A stretch of 64,000 nt of DNA from Daphnia pulex (GCF_021134715.1 NC_060027.1:3286001-3350000); one strand, 5' to 3'; positions 1 to 11,439 are shown, counted from the first letter of the stretch. A program made the numbers and translations. Notes: generated from the sequence alone by a model not told the origin.

Positions 1-3000
1 ATCTAATTTTTTTTTTTCAGTTATTATTTAATTTTTAGTGTCTGTTTGTTGAGGGTTTTTATCTAATCTTCTGAATACTACGACATCACATATACTATGT
101 GGAGACAAATACTTACAATAATGACGGATCACCATTTTGTAACTCCTGATCTTGGGAATCTTCAAACTTTTTTTTAAACTATTATTATTATTAAGTTTCA
201 CTTATTTAAAAAAATAACCTTATTATTTTTTTTCGATCGGGAATTTGTTTTTCTCTTGCAAAATATTTGTGTGTGTGTGAGTGTGTTGTAGACCAACAGC
301 GAAACATAACCGACGCGTGTGCACTTTGATTTTGCTCATTTTTCTCCCTCTCTCCTTTGGCCCACAACTTTTGAATTTCCTTTTTTTTTTCTTTTTTTTT
401 TTTACTTTTGGGGAAAACAAAATTTCGATATCACGACGTACTTGTAATTTATATAATCTTCATTGATTTCCTTTTTAAAAATCACGAAAAACAATGACGA
501 CGATGACGCGTGTGACTGCAAAACTTTTATTCCTTATTTCCAATGAATTCATTTTTTGATTTTAATTTCAATGCATTTTTTTTTTCAAATTGACAACTAA
601 ATGACCATTGGACGGACGGACAGAGAAACAAAAATACATAAATAAATTAAAAAAATTCATTCGTGCCGGACACGAAAGAAAGAGCTCAGTATAACGCAAA
701 TGACGAAGGTGATGAGACGAAATGCATAGAATGAAAGAAAAACTTTTTGTTTTTCGGTGAAGTGTACATTTCGGATGCGCGCGTATAAGAATTGGTGTTC
801 GTGTATTATTTCGGCAATTCAATCATTGAAATTACAACAAGAAAACAAAACAAAAAAATCCCTATTCAGTTTCATTTCCATTTTCGAGTTGACACTTTCT
901 TCCATTTCCTGCTTCCGGTCAGTTTATTCAATTCCCCCCCCCCCCCACACACATTACTAATATTCCTCCTATATGCCCTACACATATGGAACCCCCCTCT
1001 CCCAATCATTTTTATTTCCCGTCAAAAAAAGAAAAGAAATCCATTCCGTGTATTGTTCATAATTGAATAAATGTGCGGGGGCGTTGTTGGACCTCCACCT
1101 TAATTTTGACGGTTTCACAAAACGCTTTCATCGATAGGAAGTTACTTTAAAGACATTACTGTGCCTCTCATCACATGTTTTATTTTGATCGATTCGCCGA
1201 CCGGAAAGTTCACACAAAAGTGATGGTTGTAAACACTTCAACAACGTGCAACATCATAGGCCTTGTGTAGACACGATGAACCGTGTAATAAATCTATCAA
1301 ATCGTTGTTGTCTTTTTCACGAAAGATAAAAGAGGTCAATAATCACGGCAGGGTCGCGTCATAAACTATAATGGTCGTCCACGACATGTTTTCTTTGTTC
1401 AGTTTTCATCGAAGTCTAGGAAAACGGAAGGAGAATGTGAAGAGAAAAGAAAAGGGAGGCATCACGTTCAACGTGAGCCGTTAAAAAATGGGAAAAAGGG
1501 GGTCTCGAACTGCTGAACGAGTTTCGTATTTCAGCTAATTAGAAACAAGAAACGAAAGAAAACTCACGTTCCTACTCAAAAGAGCATCAACCATCAACAG
1601 CAATAGTCGCTCGAATTTCGTCCAAAGGCGGGTCTGAAAAGGAGAAGGCATGTTATCGTATTGCAGTTGCACGCCATGCGTGTGTTACATATTGACTTGT
1701 CAAACGGGCAAACGATTCAGAATAGTCGGTGGTGTCAGCGAGTCAAGTCGCAGCAAGTGCGGAATAATTTTCTATACTTGCTGCAATTTGAGTTTGTTGC
1801 CACATCACCGTAAAATTCACTCTACAATAATTAATTAAATTGCGCATTAAAAGAAAATAATCAACATAACCAAGAAAACGTTCCGTGTACGAATCAGAAA
1901 TTCGTGTTTTAATAACTAGTCCAATTTTTTGAAACATAAAAATAAATTAAAAAAGACATTTGTAATAAGGTGATATATTTTTTCTTGTCTTGGCCTTTCC
2001 TATCTTTGGCGAGATTGTAGTATACATTTAGGAACGCAAGGTTTTCAATGCTCTTCCCTAATGAACAGTAACCCTGCCTTCAATTCCACGTTCCGTATTT
2101 ATTCAATAACTCTACAATAACTGAATTCAGCTAATCTTTATTGCACTGCCCGATTTTGACTTGACTACCTATCATTTGTCAAAATAAAGGTCATGATTGC
2201 TATTCGTTGGTAATGTTCTTGTATCAGTTGGCGCTGGACAGGATCTAAAAAAAAATTTAACGATTGCAAGGTTCCATAGTTCCATGAGTTTATTCCTTAG
2301 CGCGATATAACTAGAAATGTGACGCACGTGAGTCATTGCAGTGATTATTAATTTCCCAGTGAGAACCATCCAACCCAGTAAAAATGTAGAGGTCGTAAAC
2401 ATATTAACGTTACCGAGAATTTCTGCTATCCGAAATTTGTCACTTCTGGCCGGCATTTATCAACGAACTTGAAAATGTTATAATATGTTATATTTCAACG
2501 GATCCATAAGAACATTTGCGTTAAATAATAATAAATGTTAATAATAAAATTTTCGTTTTCCAAGACTGTAATCATGGACTAGCGAAGCAAATCTAGTGTT
2601 GCCAATATCTAGTTTTATCGTATTATCCGGTTTTATTCCACTTACTGAGTTTTATTTTATTTTATTTTATTTTTGTTTATCTAATCAATTTTATTGAATA
2701 TTTATTTTTTTTTTACAAATAAAAAACAAACAATTGAGTTAATGTTCGACTCACTTTCGAGATCTGACAAATGCAAAACACCGGCCATCCCAGATTGCAG
2801 ACTATAATTTAGAGAACAACACATGAAACGTCTTTTTTAATTTATTTTTGAGAGTGTGAGAAAATTCTATAGAAACCATAGATAAAACCTACAAGGAAAT
2901 AGTGTGTGCACTTCACGATGGTCATTCTACTATTTTGGCAGGTATGATTTGTCTTGATTTTATAAACTTGAGTGAATTATTTTGTAGTGTGTAAAGCTGG

Positions 3001-3581
3001 CAGAGCCCAGAGGCAGCAGACACACTGCCACAGACAGCTTTATTTTTTTGTCAGAGGCCAGGCTGAAGCCCCCATGAACGAATTAGAGGAAAAATGATGA
3101 AGACATTATTTCAGGCATCAGATTTTTCTTTCCAACTTCATCCATGTGAATAAGTCACTTGGTCGTTCTTGTTGGTGAAGCAAATTAAACACTTCTGTTT
3201 AATCAGTTAATAATTCCTATGGCCCATGAGATGGGTTTTAAAGACGAGATTACGCCAACTGATAATGCTAGACCCACTATTCTGCTGATTGTGGTGCTTG
3301 ATTTCAGTGCCATCTCCAGTTTTGCATTAGTGAAACAAGCTGGATTACTATTACTTTACCCGGAAGCTTCCAATGGTCTCTGTTCCGTCCTGGCAATGCC
3401 GTTGAGTTTGAATCTGGAACTCTCGTGTATAGTTTACCCTAGCACAATCTCAGGAGTTCTTATCGCATTTTTTCTAACGTCGCATCTCGTGTCTATCTTC
3501 GGGATTATGTTACGGTATGCGACAGGAGTGCGGGGATTCTTTGGGGTGGGGATCAGATCACATTTTTTCCTGGAGTTAAAC
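1..3581. other. intergenic AT-rich DNA
   Basis: No gene could be supported here. The stretch holds T-rich runs, a short GT repeat near 270, a poly-C run near 927-940 and repeated TTTTA near 2650-2680. Short open frames exist on both strands, including a 94-codon one on the minus strand at 2172-2456 and a hydrophobic plus-strand one at 3219-3644. None shows a recognisable family or a consistent splice model. Confidence 0.5.
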
Positions 3582-3834
3582 ATTGAAATAATAAAAATTA
3601 TTATTGTGTGTGACACAGTGATAATCTTTGTTGGCGGCTCTTAAAATACGGCAAGAATTTAACCAATAAGTTAATAATACAAACTAATTGGTATAGCTTT
3701 AAACATATTGAAATAATAAAAAATATTATTATGTGTGACACCTTGATAATCCTTGCTGGCGCTGTTAAAATATGGGAAGAAATAAACCAATAAGGATAAT
3801 AAAACACTAAACTAATCGGTATAGCTATAACTAC
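3582..3834. repeat. 125-bp tandem duplication, two diverged copies
   Basis: Two consecutive units start at 3582 and 3707. Both begin with ATTGAAATAATAAAAA-like sequence, pass through TGTGTGACAC, TTGCTGGCG/TTGTTGGCG and AACCAATAAG, and end with GGTATAGCT. They differ by scattered substitutions and small indels, so the duplication is not recent. The hydrophobic open frame at 3219-3644 runs into the first unit. Confidence 0.8.
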
Positions 3835-4171
3835 TGCTTCACGTGTAATACTGCTGTAAGGATCGGATAATGGAAGGATCAAATAATTTCGTTTTACTAT
3901 GTGACGGGCGCCACATTATTTAACTTTATCGTAAATTGTTTCAGCTGCGCACGGCGAGAACTTGTAGGATCACGGGAGATTAAATATTTTCATAACCATA
4001 AATTTTTTGAGTCGAAATAGACGTACATGAACACGCAGATAAGATAGATGTGTGTGAATGCTATAGTCCACATCTAACGTCTCTGTTGGAGTTCAACAAA
4101 TAATAAAAGCTGTACTCCAAATTAGATCAAAAGGTCAACAAATAAAAATAAAGTTATCGTTATATTCACAA

Positions 4172-5527
4172 ATGGTTTTTACCTTCAATCGAGATAAGCT
4201 GTCTCCGTTCAATTGTCACCATCATATCGGACATCATATAACACACCTTCGTATTCCGTCGTCATTTTCAGTTGACTTGTTGTATGATATGGAAGTCAGA
4301 GTGAGCAGACGCAGTAGTCTCAAGACCCGACCGGATGTCGGATTTCTTTTTGAAGGTAAAAATGTGAGTTGTCGGAATCGACCGTTGCGTCTGGGTGAAA
4401 GAAGTTGTGATTCTTCCACCATTTACCGCGGAATTTGGAAGGGAATTCCCCCATTGGAACACAAAGCCGCAATCAAAAGAGTTAAAAAAACTGATTGCAT
4501 GGAACACTGGGAAGTAGTTGTTGACTGGCATCAAAGAGGAACCCTCAATCACTCCAATGTCCTAAAATTGTTTGGATTCGAGGAAGATACTGAATGGAGG
4601 TTAACAAATGATTTTATTAAATTAAATTTTAAACAAATAAAGTTAATGTGCAATTATTTTATCGAAACAGATATTTCGCCTTGGAACGATTCGATGCCAC
4701 CCTGGAGCAATTCTGTAACAAACAGTATACAGGGCCGATGCCATATGACAATCAAGTCCTTTATCAAATTTCCAAGGGGCTCATCTATTTGCACAAGAAA
4801 GGCCTGGCTCATGGAAACCTTACTCCGAAAACTATTCTCATTGCAAATTCTGACCCAGTCAAGATGAAGCTTGCAGACTTTGGGTTGTGCCAGGGCATTG
4901 CTGCTGATGGCACGGAAACTACTAAACCTACCATCCATTCAGCAGAATTGAACGACATTATCGAGCGGGATAAGAATTCGGAATTGGATCCAGCTACTGC
5001 CAGTAGTGGCAGCAAAGAAGAGCTTAGCCACTCAAAATTTTGGAAGAGACCCGAAATAATAGGATCGTTAACGAGATCAGTATCGAGCTCAGGATCAAGT
5101 CGTTCCGTCGAATCGACAGTCCCAATCACCAAAGACATCAGCTACTCGATCCCCGGTGCTACAGCGGAAGGAGATACGTTCGCAGCCGGATGCTTGTTCT
5201 TTTATTTCATTAAGCGAGGTCTGCATCCGTTTGGTGACGCGCATTCGATTCTAAACAATATTCAAGAATGGAAACCTGTCAATATAAAAGGTATCGTAAT
5301 ATAAGCAGACAGATAGAAGGCGCTTAAAACTGTATAGGTTTTATCATGTTTTTTTTTTCACCTTTTTTTTAGAATTAGACGAACACCACTTTGCGTACAA
5401 ACCAATTCTCGATCTAATTGGAAACTCGTCAATCGAAGGAAGTCAGCAATTCTTGATTGAGGCAGCATTAAAGTTTCGAGTTGGGGCGTTTGCCGTTGCT
5501 TGGAAAATGAATATGTTGAAAAAGTAA
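4172..5527 (+). CDS. IRE1-like pseudokinase, truncated, no RNase domain
   Basis: Three exons, 4172-4599, 4671-5290 and 5373-5527, join in frame to give 400 residues; a start at 4289 (residue 40) is equally possible. The protein reads as an IRE1-type kinase: a glycine-loop region (LGERSCDSSTIYRG, about 74-87), the beta-3 lysine in AAIKRVKK (K102), HSNVLKLFGFEED, and YFALERFDATLEQF directly after the first intron, a typical IRE1 segment. The catalytic loop is HGNLTPKTIL (190-199) where active kinases have HRDxKPxNIL, so the catalytic Asp, the following Lys and the metal-binding Asn are all replaced. The DFG motif (212-214) is kept. A Ser-rich insert follows it. After the C-lobe segment GLHPFGDAHSIL the protein ends in a short unrelated tail, so the last kinase helices and the KEN endoribonuclease domain are missing. 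There is no luminal or membrane segment. A poly(A) signal AATAAA lies at 5626. It is probably a degenerate or regulatory paralogue; a decaying pseudogene is the alternative. Confidence 0.75.
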
Positions 5528-5977
5528 AATCATTTTGCAAGTAATATTTCTGACAAGCGACTTGCAGATAGTTTTTCTCCATTACATAAATAATTTCTTC
5601 AAAAAAAAATTGTTTTGTAACAGATAATAAATGTTTCGTATGCAAAGTGCAATCCAGAACGATGTTGCAAAAAGAGATGTATTTTCAAAAGTAGAGTAAT
5701 ACACACAAGGGGAAAAATTTGTATTTTTGAAATGATGTCCAACAATTAGAAGACTGTGTATATTGCTATAGAATGGAGAGAACACAGAGGATGCTAAACT
5801 ACTGATGGGCTTCAAGGATTAGCCTACAGGGTGGATAAGAAATATTGAATGAGGAAAAATATTGATGTTGAAATATAAAAATACCAGTACTTTGTATAAA
5901 AGACATACACCGGTATGCTCACGTTAAAAACACTTGTTTGTTTTACCGTGAATTTATTCAATTTCAAAAACAGAAAG

Positions 5978-6611
5978 TTAGCCGAAAGTCTTAACCACAC
6001 CGGCCGGCAGTGGACAACAAAGTTTTTTAAATCCTGTCCAACATCTTTTCCCATTTCCTCTCTTGTCCGTCAAAGCTTCCTGATAAGTCTTGCCGCATGC
6101 TGGACTACAAAATGGAGCAGTTCCACTCCAGAAGCATCCGGAAGATGGATCTAAAGGATTCGGTGGCACTACATTGGACACAATCTGTGGGACGACTGCA
6201 ACTGCAATTTTCGATTGCATTTAATTAAAACATTGTAAATGATAACAATGAAAGAGCAGCGTAAATACAAAATAGAAACAAAATTCTTTTTTGTTCGAAA
6301 TAGCATTATGAAAAGTATAGCTTTACCCTGACGTTTCTCTCTCAAGTAGGCAGTGGGATTATCGCGAGTTTCCACTTCTGCAAAATAATTAAAACAAATA
6401 AATACATGAAAACATTGAAAACTGAAATGGCAAAACAATATTATACCCAAACTGTCGAAATACTGTGCATTGGTGAGCACCATCATAGCCAGCAAGGAAA
6501 CCACCTTAAAAATGGTTACAGAAAATTAGCTATTTTGGGCAAATTTAGCTTTTTTTTTATTCTTTTTAAATTTTCAGTTCAAATTTTTACCAGAGTAATG
6601 AAACAGTTCAT
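5978..6611 (-). CDS. secreted six-cysteine peptide precursor with dibasic cleavage site
   Basis: Four exons on the minus strand, 6611-6591, 6504-6447, 6377-6327 and 6201-5978, all with GT-AG borders and matching phases, give 117 residues. Residues 1-20 are a signal peptide (MNCFITLVVSLLAMMVLTNA). A short acidic pro-segment (about 21-42) ends in LREKR followed by Gln43, a furin or prohormone-convertase type site. The last 75 residues carry six cysteines at 66, 75, 79, 97, 105 and 106, spaced C-x8-C-x3-C-x17-C-x7-CC, around the block GTAPFC. This could fold as a small disulfide-bonded extracellular peptide. I do not recognise the family; hormone-like, antimicrobial or matrix roles are all open. 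An AATAAA signal lies about 20 bases past the stop (minus strand, near 5952). Confidence 0.75.
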
Positions 6612-7636
6612 GGCTGGAGACATTCGTAGAGATTGGTGTTTAAATGTTTCGGCTTTTTCTTCGACACAACTAGGACAAACTTAAAAAGTTGTCTAAACGC
6701 ATCAGATTTCGAGAAACCAATGAATTTTCATTTGGCTTCGAAACATTATACGGAAATGTACGGACAAAGCGGGCAACTTAAAATTTTCGTCTGTTGATAA
6801 GCGTTTACAAAGAAAATTCGTGGCCAAAACATACTACTACTAATGTGGTTTTCCATCCTTTATCGTCAGTTATACTACAAAAGCGGTTTCCGGGCTTAAG
6901 CAATGATTTTTATCACAGCGTAGTGCTTATTTAGTTATTCCTCATCGTTCTAAATAGACCTCCAGATTCGGTATCTTTAAGTTTAAATCTAGGGCTTTAG
7001 AATGAAAGAATAATAAAATAACCTTGTTGCGGTTAGTTGATCTATGACAAATTTCTAGAGACATTCTCCTAAAATTAATTAATTTACTTTTCATGATCTC
7101 AAGACATGAAGTGTTTCAATGCCTACACATATTGCTGCATTGCTGTGTTTATATGTTTAGTTAAGAGTAACACCATTGTTTACCGTAATTTCTATTTGGT
7201 AGATTACGCTAATCTCATACAAGGAGGATATCCGTTTCTGACAAGAAAAAAAAATCAATTTATATTGAAAATTATTAAAGTGGTTAACCAACAGTACAGT
7301 CCAAGACGATAAGAAATCATGGATGATATCATGATGAGGGTTAATATTAAACAAAACTAAGTAATAATTATGGATAAAAATGTTTTGAATACGTCTTAAT
7401 ATTATTGGCGCCATGACATAGCCTACTAGTTCATAAGAAAAGTCAAATATTAAAATTATAAAAAAATGAAACGGCAACGTTGTAAAAAAACAAATACTGC
7501 AGTCGACAAAATACAAAACAAGCGTAACGGCGTAAGCGTAACCTCCAAGTGCGAGTCGACTGGATTTGGTAGGAAGATGGTTTCAGACTAAAAATTAATT
7601 TTACAGTATTGGCTTGAATTTATTCCCTGTTTGCAG

Positions 7637-8096
7637 TAAAGAAATTGCTCGATATGTAAGAACGGAAACCCAGGAACCGAAGGATCAAGCCCACGATTTT
7701 CCCTCCGCTGTGCTGACTCATGGCGCCATTGTTGCTCATCACAAACAAGTGACTCTTGGTAAGCCTATATACCTTTAAATTTGCAGTGATGGTTAACATG
7801 TTACATTCTCTTGTTATTTATTTCTCAGCCAACGTCAGGCTGACTTTTCAGCAAAGAGCGGCAGAGAAGAAGAATCCAATATCAGCTGTGATGTGTAAGT
7901 TGAACAGCATTTCAAGCAATTATTCATCTGTTTTACTCATATTGTATGCAATTTTTTTATCTAATCTAGACTAGTCTTATCTGATGCTGTGATTTCGGCA
8001 AGGAAAAACTTGTTGAATGAGGGTTGTAGTTTGGAGGATAGTGAATTTGGTTGCTTGGTTAATGAGGATGATGCTCTTAGGACCTCGTCTTTTTAA
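7637..8096 (+). CDS. unrecognised gene, last three exons (5' end not found)
   Basis: Exons 7637-7758, 7829-7894 and 7975-8096 have good acceptors (TTTGCAG, TTTCTCAG, CTAG) and donors (GGTAAG, TGTAAGT). All internal junctions are phase 1, so the frame stays open for 102 codons to a TAA at 8094. The conceptual C-terminus starts KEIARYVRTETQEPKDQAHD, continues through LTHGAIVAHHKQVTL and NPISAVM, and ends DDALRTSSF. It is hydrophilic and helical-looking, with no membrane segment. The last exon could also start at an earlier AG, but that puts a stop in frame. The upstream exons were not located between 6.6 and 7.6 kb, so this may be a gene fragment left by rearrangement. No function can be assigned. 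Confidence 0.5.
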
Positions 8097-8284
8097 TTTT
8101 AATTTAACCTTGTCTTAATCCAAATCAAACTCAACAAGGTACTTTATTGTTATACTTATGCAAATTCTTCATTTGTGCGTAGATTAATATGTTTTATTAT
8201 GAAGCCTGTATGAAGCCCCACTTTGTGAGATTTAGTTAGTAGCACTGTTAGTTTACATTATATTGTACAGACAGACATCAGACA

Positions 8285-8360
8285 TTTGGAGGGAGTAACA
8301 ATCGAACCCTGGGTCTTTGTAAGCAACATTTAGTTACTATAACCATTATACCATTTTCGC
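8285..8360 (-). ncRNA. tRNA-like sequence with Pol III A and B boxes
   Basis: On the minus strand a perfect A-box (TGGTATAATGG, 8353-8343) is followed about 35 bases later by a nearly perfect B-box (GGTTCGATTGT, 8308-8298, expected to end in CC). Acceptor and T stems do not close well, so this is not a functional tRNA. It is either a decayed tRNA or the head of a tRNA-derived SINE. Confidence 0.3.
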
Positions 8361-8989
8361 TCATCGTTTGAGTGATCTGCGGAAGTTGTTCATATTATTA
8401 CGAAGAAACCTGTCTGAGAGAGTAAAGGAATGTTTACTTTGATTAAGGTCCATAGTAGTATTAGCTAAGTGGTTCAGTTTAGATTTTTTACGCTTGAGTC
8501 CCAACTCCTGAGTTAATTTCTGGCGCAGGCTATTGTAGACTACATCAGATATTGGTGTATTGTGACATGTAGTAAGTAGGGAAATATATTACAAATTTTA
8601 AGCTTATGTTTGGATGTATGTACAGTATGGATATTCAAACGCTAATTCTCACTAGAGGGTGTCAGTAAAAGGTGAGTACAAGGATTGTTCCAGTGTTAAC
8701 ATTTTTGCAGCTTTTGATAACTTATTGACCGAGAAGAGAGGTTTCTAACAAGGCTCAACTGTGTGCCCATCATGAAATGAATATGGACTGATCATGTGTT
8801 TGTGTTTGAAACTTAGACAGGATTGCAGAGGAATATTTTCAAAAATGCCGACTGTCTTTCAAAAGGTTCGAAATGGAAGATTTATTCATTCACCCAAGAA
8901 ACGAGTCGAAATACTCTAATGTCAATTGGTATAAAGTGAAAAAAGTTTAAGTCATAACCATCTGTATTTGGTATTCATTTTGATATTGG

Positions 8990-9510
8990 TAGACCCATTC
9001 CAATCCCCAGCAACGTCAAACTGCAGAAGGAAAGGCCAATTTGGATTTCCTTCACTTTCGAAGGTCACGGAGATCATTACGTAAAACGTGTGGTGTAGAG
9101 GTTGGGTGAGAACGGGATGTGTTAAATAACCATTTGGTTTTTATTTTGATATTGGTTTTTGTAGACCCATCCCCAGCAACGTCAACCTAAAGAAGGAAAG
9201 GCCAGTTTGCATTTCCTTCACTCTCGATGAAGGTCACGGAGATCATTACGTAAAACTGTCAATGCGGTGGTGTAGAGGTTGGGTCAGAATGACACGTGTT
9301 TCGTCATTATCAAAGCAGGTACAATAGCCGCAAGGGTAAACTATTTGGTATTCATTTTGATTTTGGTTTTTGTAGACCCATCCCCCATCAACGTCACCTG
9401 GCAGAAGGAAAGGCTAGTTTGCATTTCAATCGAAGGTTATGGAGATCATTTCGTAAAAGGTGTCATGCAGTGGTGTAGAGGTTGGGTGAGAACAGTAAGT
9501 TTTGCATCAT
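8990..9510 (+). repeat. three tandem exon-like repeat units
   Basis: Units begin at about 8991, 9161 and 9374, each after a TTTTGTAG acceptor-like sequence. In the shared frame they encode variants of PSNVNLKKERPVCIS followed by EGHGDHYVK and WCRGWVR. Unit two ends at a CAAAGCAG/GTACAA donor-like site. The first unit has a stop and a shortened tail. They look like duplicated exons of a lost or decaying gene; I do not recognise the family. The left outer edge of the large palindrome (about 9156) falls at the start of the second unit. Confidence 0.6.
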
Positions 9511-9564
9511 TATCAAGAAGGTAAAATAACCGCAAGGCTTAAGAGGAGGGGTGAGAAAAAGTCG

Positions 9565-9600
9565 TATAAAAGGCGAGAGAAAAGTCGACAGGGATCAGTC
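9565..9600 (+). promoter_or_regulatory. TATA box and initiator of the tyrosine-rich gene array (left arm)
   Basis: A TATAAAAGG box at 9565-9573 lies 30 bases before an arthropod-type initiator TCAGTC at 9595-9600. That is canonical core-promoter spacing. Related modules without a good TATA box recur near 9815, 10400 and 10750, each keeping the CAGTCGAG initiator region followed by a CTCCGACACGGCAACAGC-like leader. Confidence 0.7.
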
Positions 9601-10325
9601 GAGCGAGTATCTCCGACACGGCAACAGCTGCATTTCTCTATTTGCCATTCAGCTGCATTCTTCATCGTATTATCAGTTCTCAATCATGGGTAAATTTTCT
9701 GTTGTTATATGGAGTTATGTATCAATTTCTATTGTGTTTTTCTCTTTGTTAACATGCCAGATATTTTTGCATATTAATTGTTATTTATTGTTTAGTCGTA
9801 CATAAGGGCAAGGAAAAGGCGAAAGAAATCAGTCGAGTGAGCATCTCGACACGATAACAGCAACTGCAGTGAACTATTTGTCACCAACTGTATTATTCGT
9901 CGAATTGTTAGTTTAAATCATGGGTAAAAATTTTTACATGGAGTTGTGAATCAACTTATTATTTTTTAACATGCCAGTTATAATGTTCAAGCAATTATTT
10001 GTCTAGCAAAATATGGCGTCGTGCTGCATTTGTGTGTTGCATCGTTGATGGCTGGGTCGGCCGCTGGTGTACCGATGTCTCCTGGGCATGGCGGATAACA
10101 AATTGCAACGCCGCCACCTTACTACACAACATACGACACGACCAGTTGCTACACCGAAGTCCCCGAGTACTGCACCAAGGCTTCAGGTTATTATACCACA
10201 ACTTATGCTGCCCTGAGCTACTACACCGAATCCCCGCAGTATTGTTCTTCCCCGAGCTACACTACCAAAGGGTCGATTACTACACCGATGCTCCGAAGTA
10301 CTGCACAACTACATATCATGGGTAA
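9595..10325 (+). pseudogene. tyrosine-rich repeat protein, broken copy 1 (left arm)
   Basis: The leader exon from module 2 ends in ATGG at about 9919 before GTAAAA. It joins an exon after TTGTCTAG at about 10006 to encode a clear signal peptide, MAKYGVVLHLCVASLMAGSA. The frame then meets a TAA in GGCGGATAA within about ten codons. Beyond that, the same frame still spells YYTTYDTTSCYTEVPEYC, YYTTTYAALSYYTE and similar repeats until a frameshift near 10270. This matches the layout of arthropod secreted tyrosine-rich structural proteins: a tiny first exon with the ATG, then a signal peptide and YYT repeats. The stop and the frameshift argue for a pseudogene. The first promoter module (9565-9688) is followed by an intron-like stretch leading into module 2, not into coding sequence. 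Confidence 0.65.
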
Positions 10326-10469
10326 ATATTCTGTTACATAGAGTTTTAAATATTCCAGTTGCTCCTATCTAAATTATTTACTTTAATTGCTGAAGAGAGA
10401 AAAAAGGCGAAAGAAATCAGTCGAGTGGTCATCTCCGACACGGCAACAGCAGCTGCAGTGCCAAGGCTC

Positions 10470-10668
10470 AGTATTACACCACAACTTATGTTACCCCGAG
10501 ACTCTGCACCAAAGCGCCTGAGTGCTATACCGAGGGCACTAATTTCTACACCACCAAGGCACCGGAGTACTACACTGCAGCATACGCTGCTCCAGATTAT
10601 TACACCGAGGCTCCCCAACACTACACCACCAAGGCACTGGAGTACTACACCACTACATATCATGGTAA
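10470..10668 (+). pseudogene. tyrosine-rich repeat fragment 2 (left arm)
   Basis: An open stretch encodes AQYYTTTYVTP, YTEGTNFYTTKAPEYYT, YAAPDYYTEAPQHYTTKAL and EYYTTTYHG up to a GGTAAAT donor-like end. It is fused directly to a promoter/leader module (CAGTCGAG...GGCAACAGCAGCTGCAG) with no ATG or signal-peptide exon between them. It is a chimeric fragment, not a complete gene. Confidence 0.6.
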
Positions 10669-10967
10669 ATATTCTGTTATGTGGAGTTTAATATGGCATC
10701 CACTAAATATACAAATTATTTATTGTCTAGTCGTATGAACGGAGAGAAAAGGTGAAAGAATTTAGCAGTCGAGTGAGCATCTCCGTTACAGCAACAGGAA
10801 CTGCCGTGCACTTTTTGTCATCAACTTCATTCTTCGTCCCATTACAAGTTTAAATAATGGTAAAAAATTTTCCACAGAGTTGTGAATCAACTCTACTATT
10901 TTCTATTTGTTAATATACCAGAACCATAATTGAATTTTAAAATTTATTAATTGTCAAGTAAACTATG

Positions 10968-11335
10968 GCGGCGTGCTGCTGTTGGGTGTTGTATCGTTGA
11001 TGGATGGGTCGACTACTGGTGTACCGATGTCTTCTGGGTATGGCGATTACCAAAGTACAACACTGCTCTGCCGTCTTTCTGGTCTTTCTATTTAGCATCA
11101 ACTTCCGCTGCTCCAGCTTACTACACTGAGGCTCTCAAGTGCTACTCCATCAAGGCTCCAGTTTATTACACCACAGCTCATGTTGCCCTAAGCTACTAAG
11201 CAGAATACCCGAAGTATTTTTTCCCGAGCTACACTACCAAAGGGTCGAGTACTACGTCGAGGCTCCCAAGTACTACATTACCAAGGCACCGGAGTACAAA
11301 AACGGTCGATTACTACACAGAAGCAATCATAGGTT
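10968..11335 (+). pseudogene. tyrosine-rich repeat protein, broken copy 3 (left arm)
   Basis: It begins with an exon homologous to the signal-peptide exon of copy 1 (TATGGCGGCGTGCTGCTG). The leader ATG near 10857 has lost one G, so the junction shifts phase. Repeats such as AAPAYYTEALKCYSIKAPVYYTTAHVALSY end at a TAA near 11198, and further YYT-like sequence follows in other frames. Decayed. Confidence 0.6.
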
Positions 11336-11439
11336 AATATTTTTTATTTTTCATGGAAATGTGAATCAACTCTATTCTTTTCTAATTGCCAATGTGCTAG
11401 TTATTATTGCATATAAAATGTTCAAATTATTTGTCTAGC

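Noticed and set aside
2172-2456. 94-codon minus-strand frame with a hydrophobic middle
   Set aside because: No family recognised; internal donor- and acceptor-like sites gave no better model.
3219-3644. 141-codon hydrophobic open frame (+)
   Set aside because: It runs into the tandem duplication, has no recognisable family, and hydrophobic frames arise easily from T-rich DNA.
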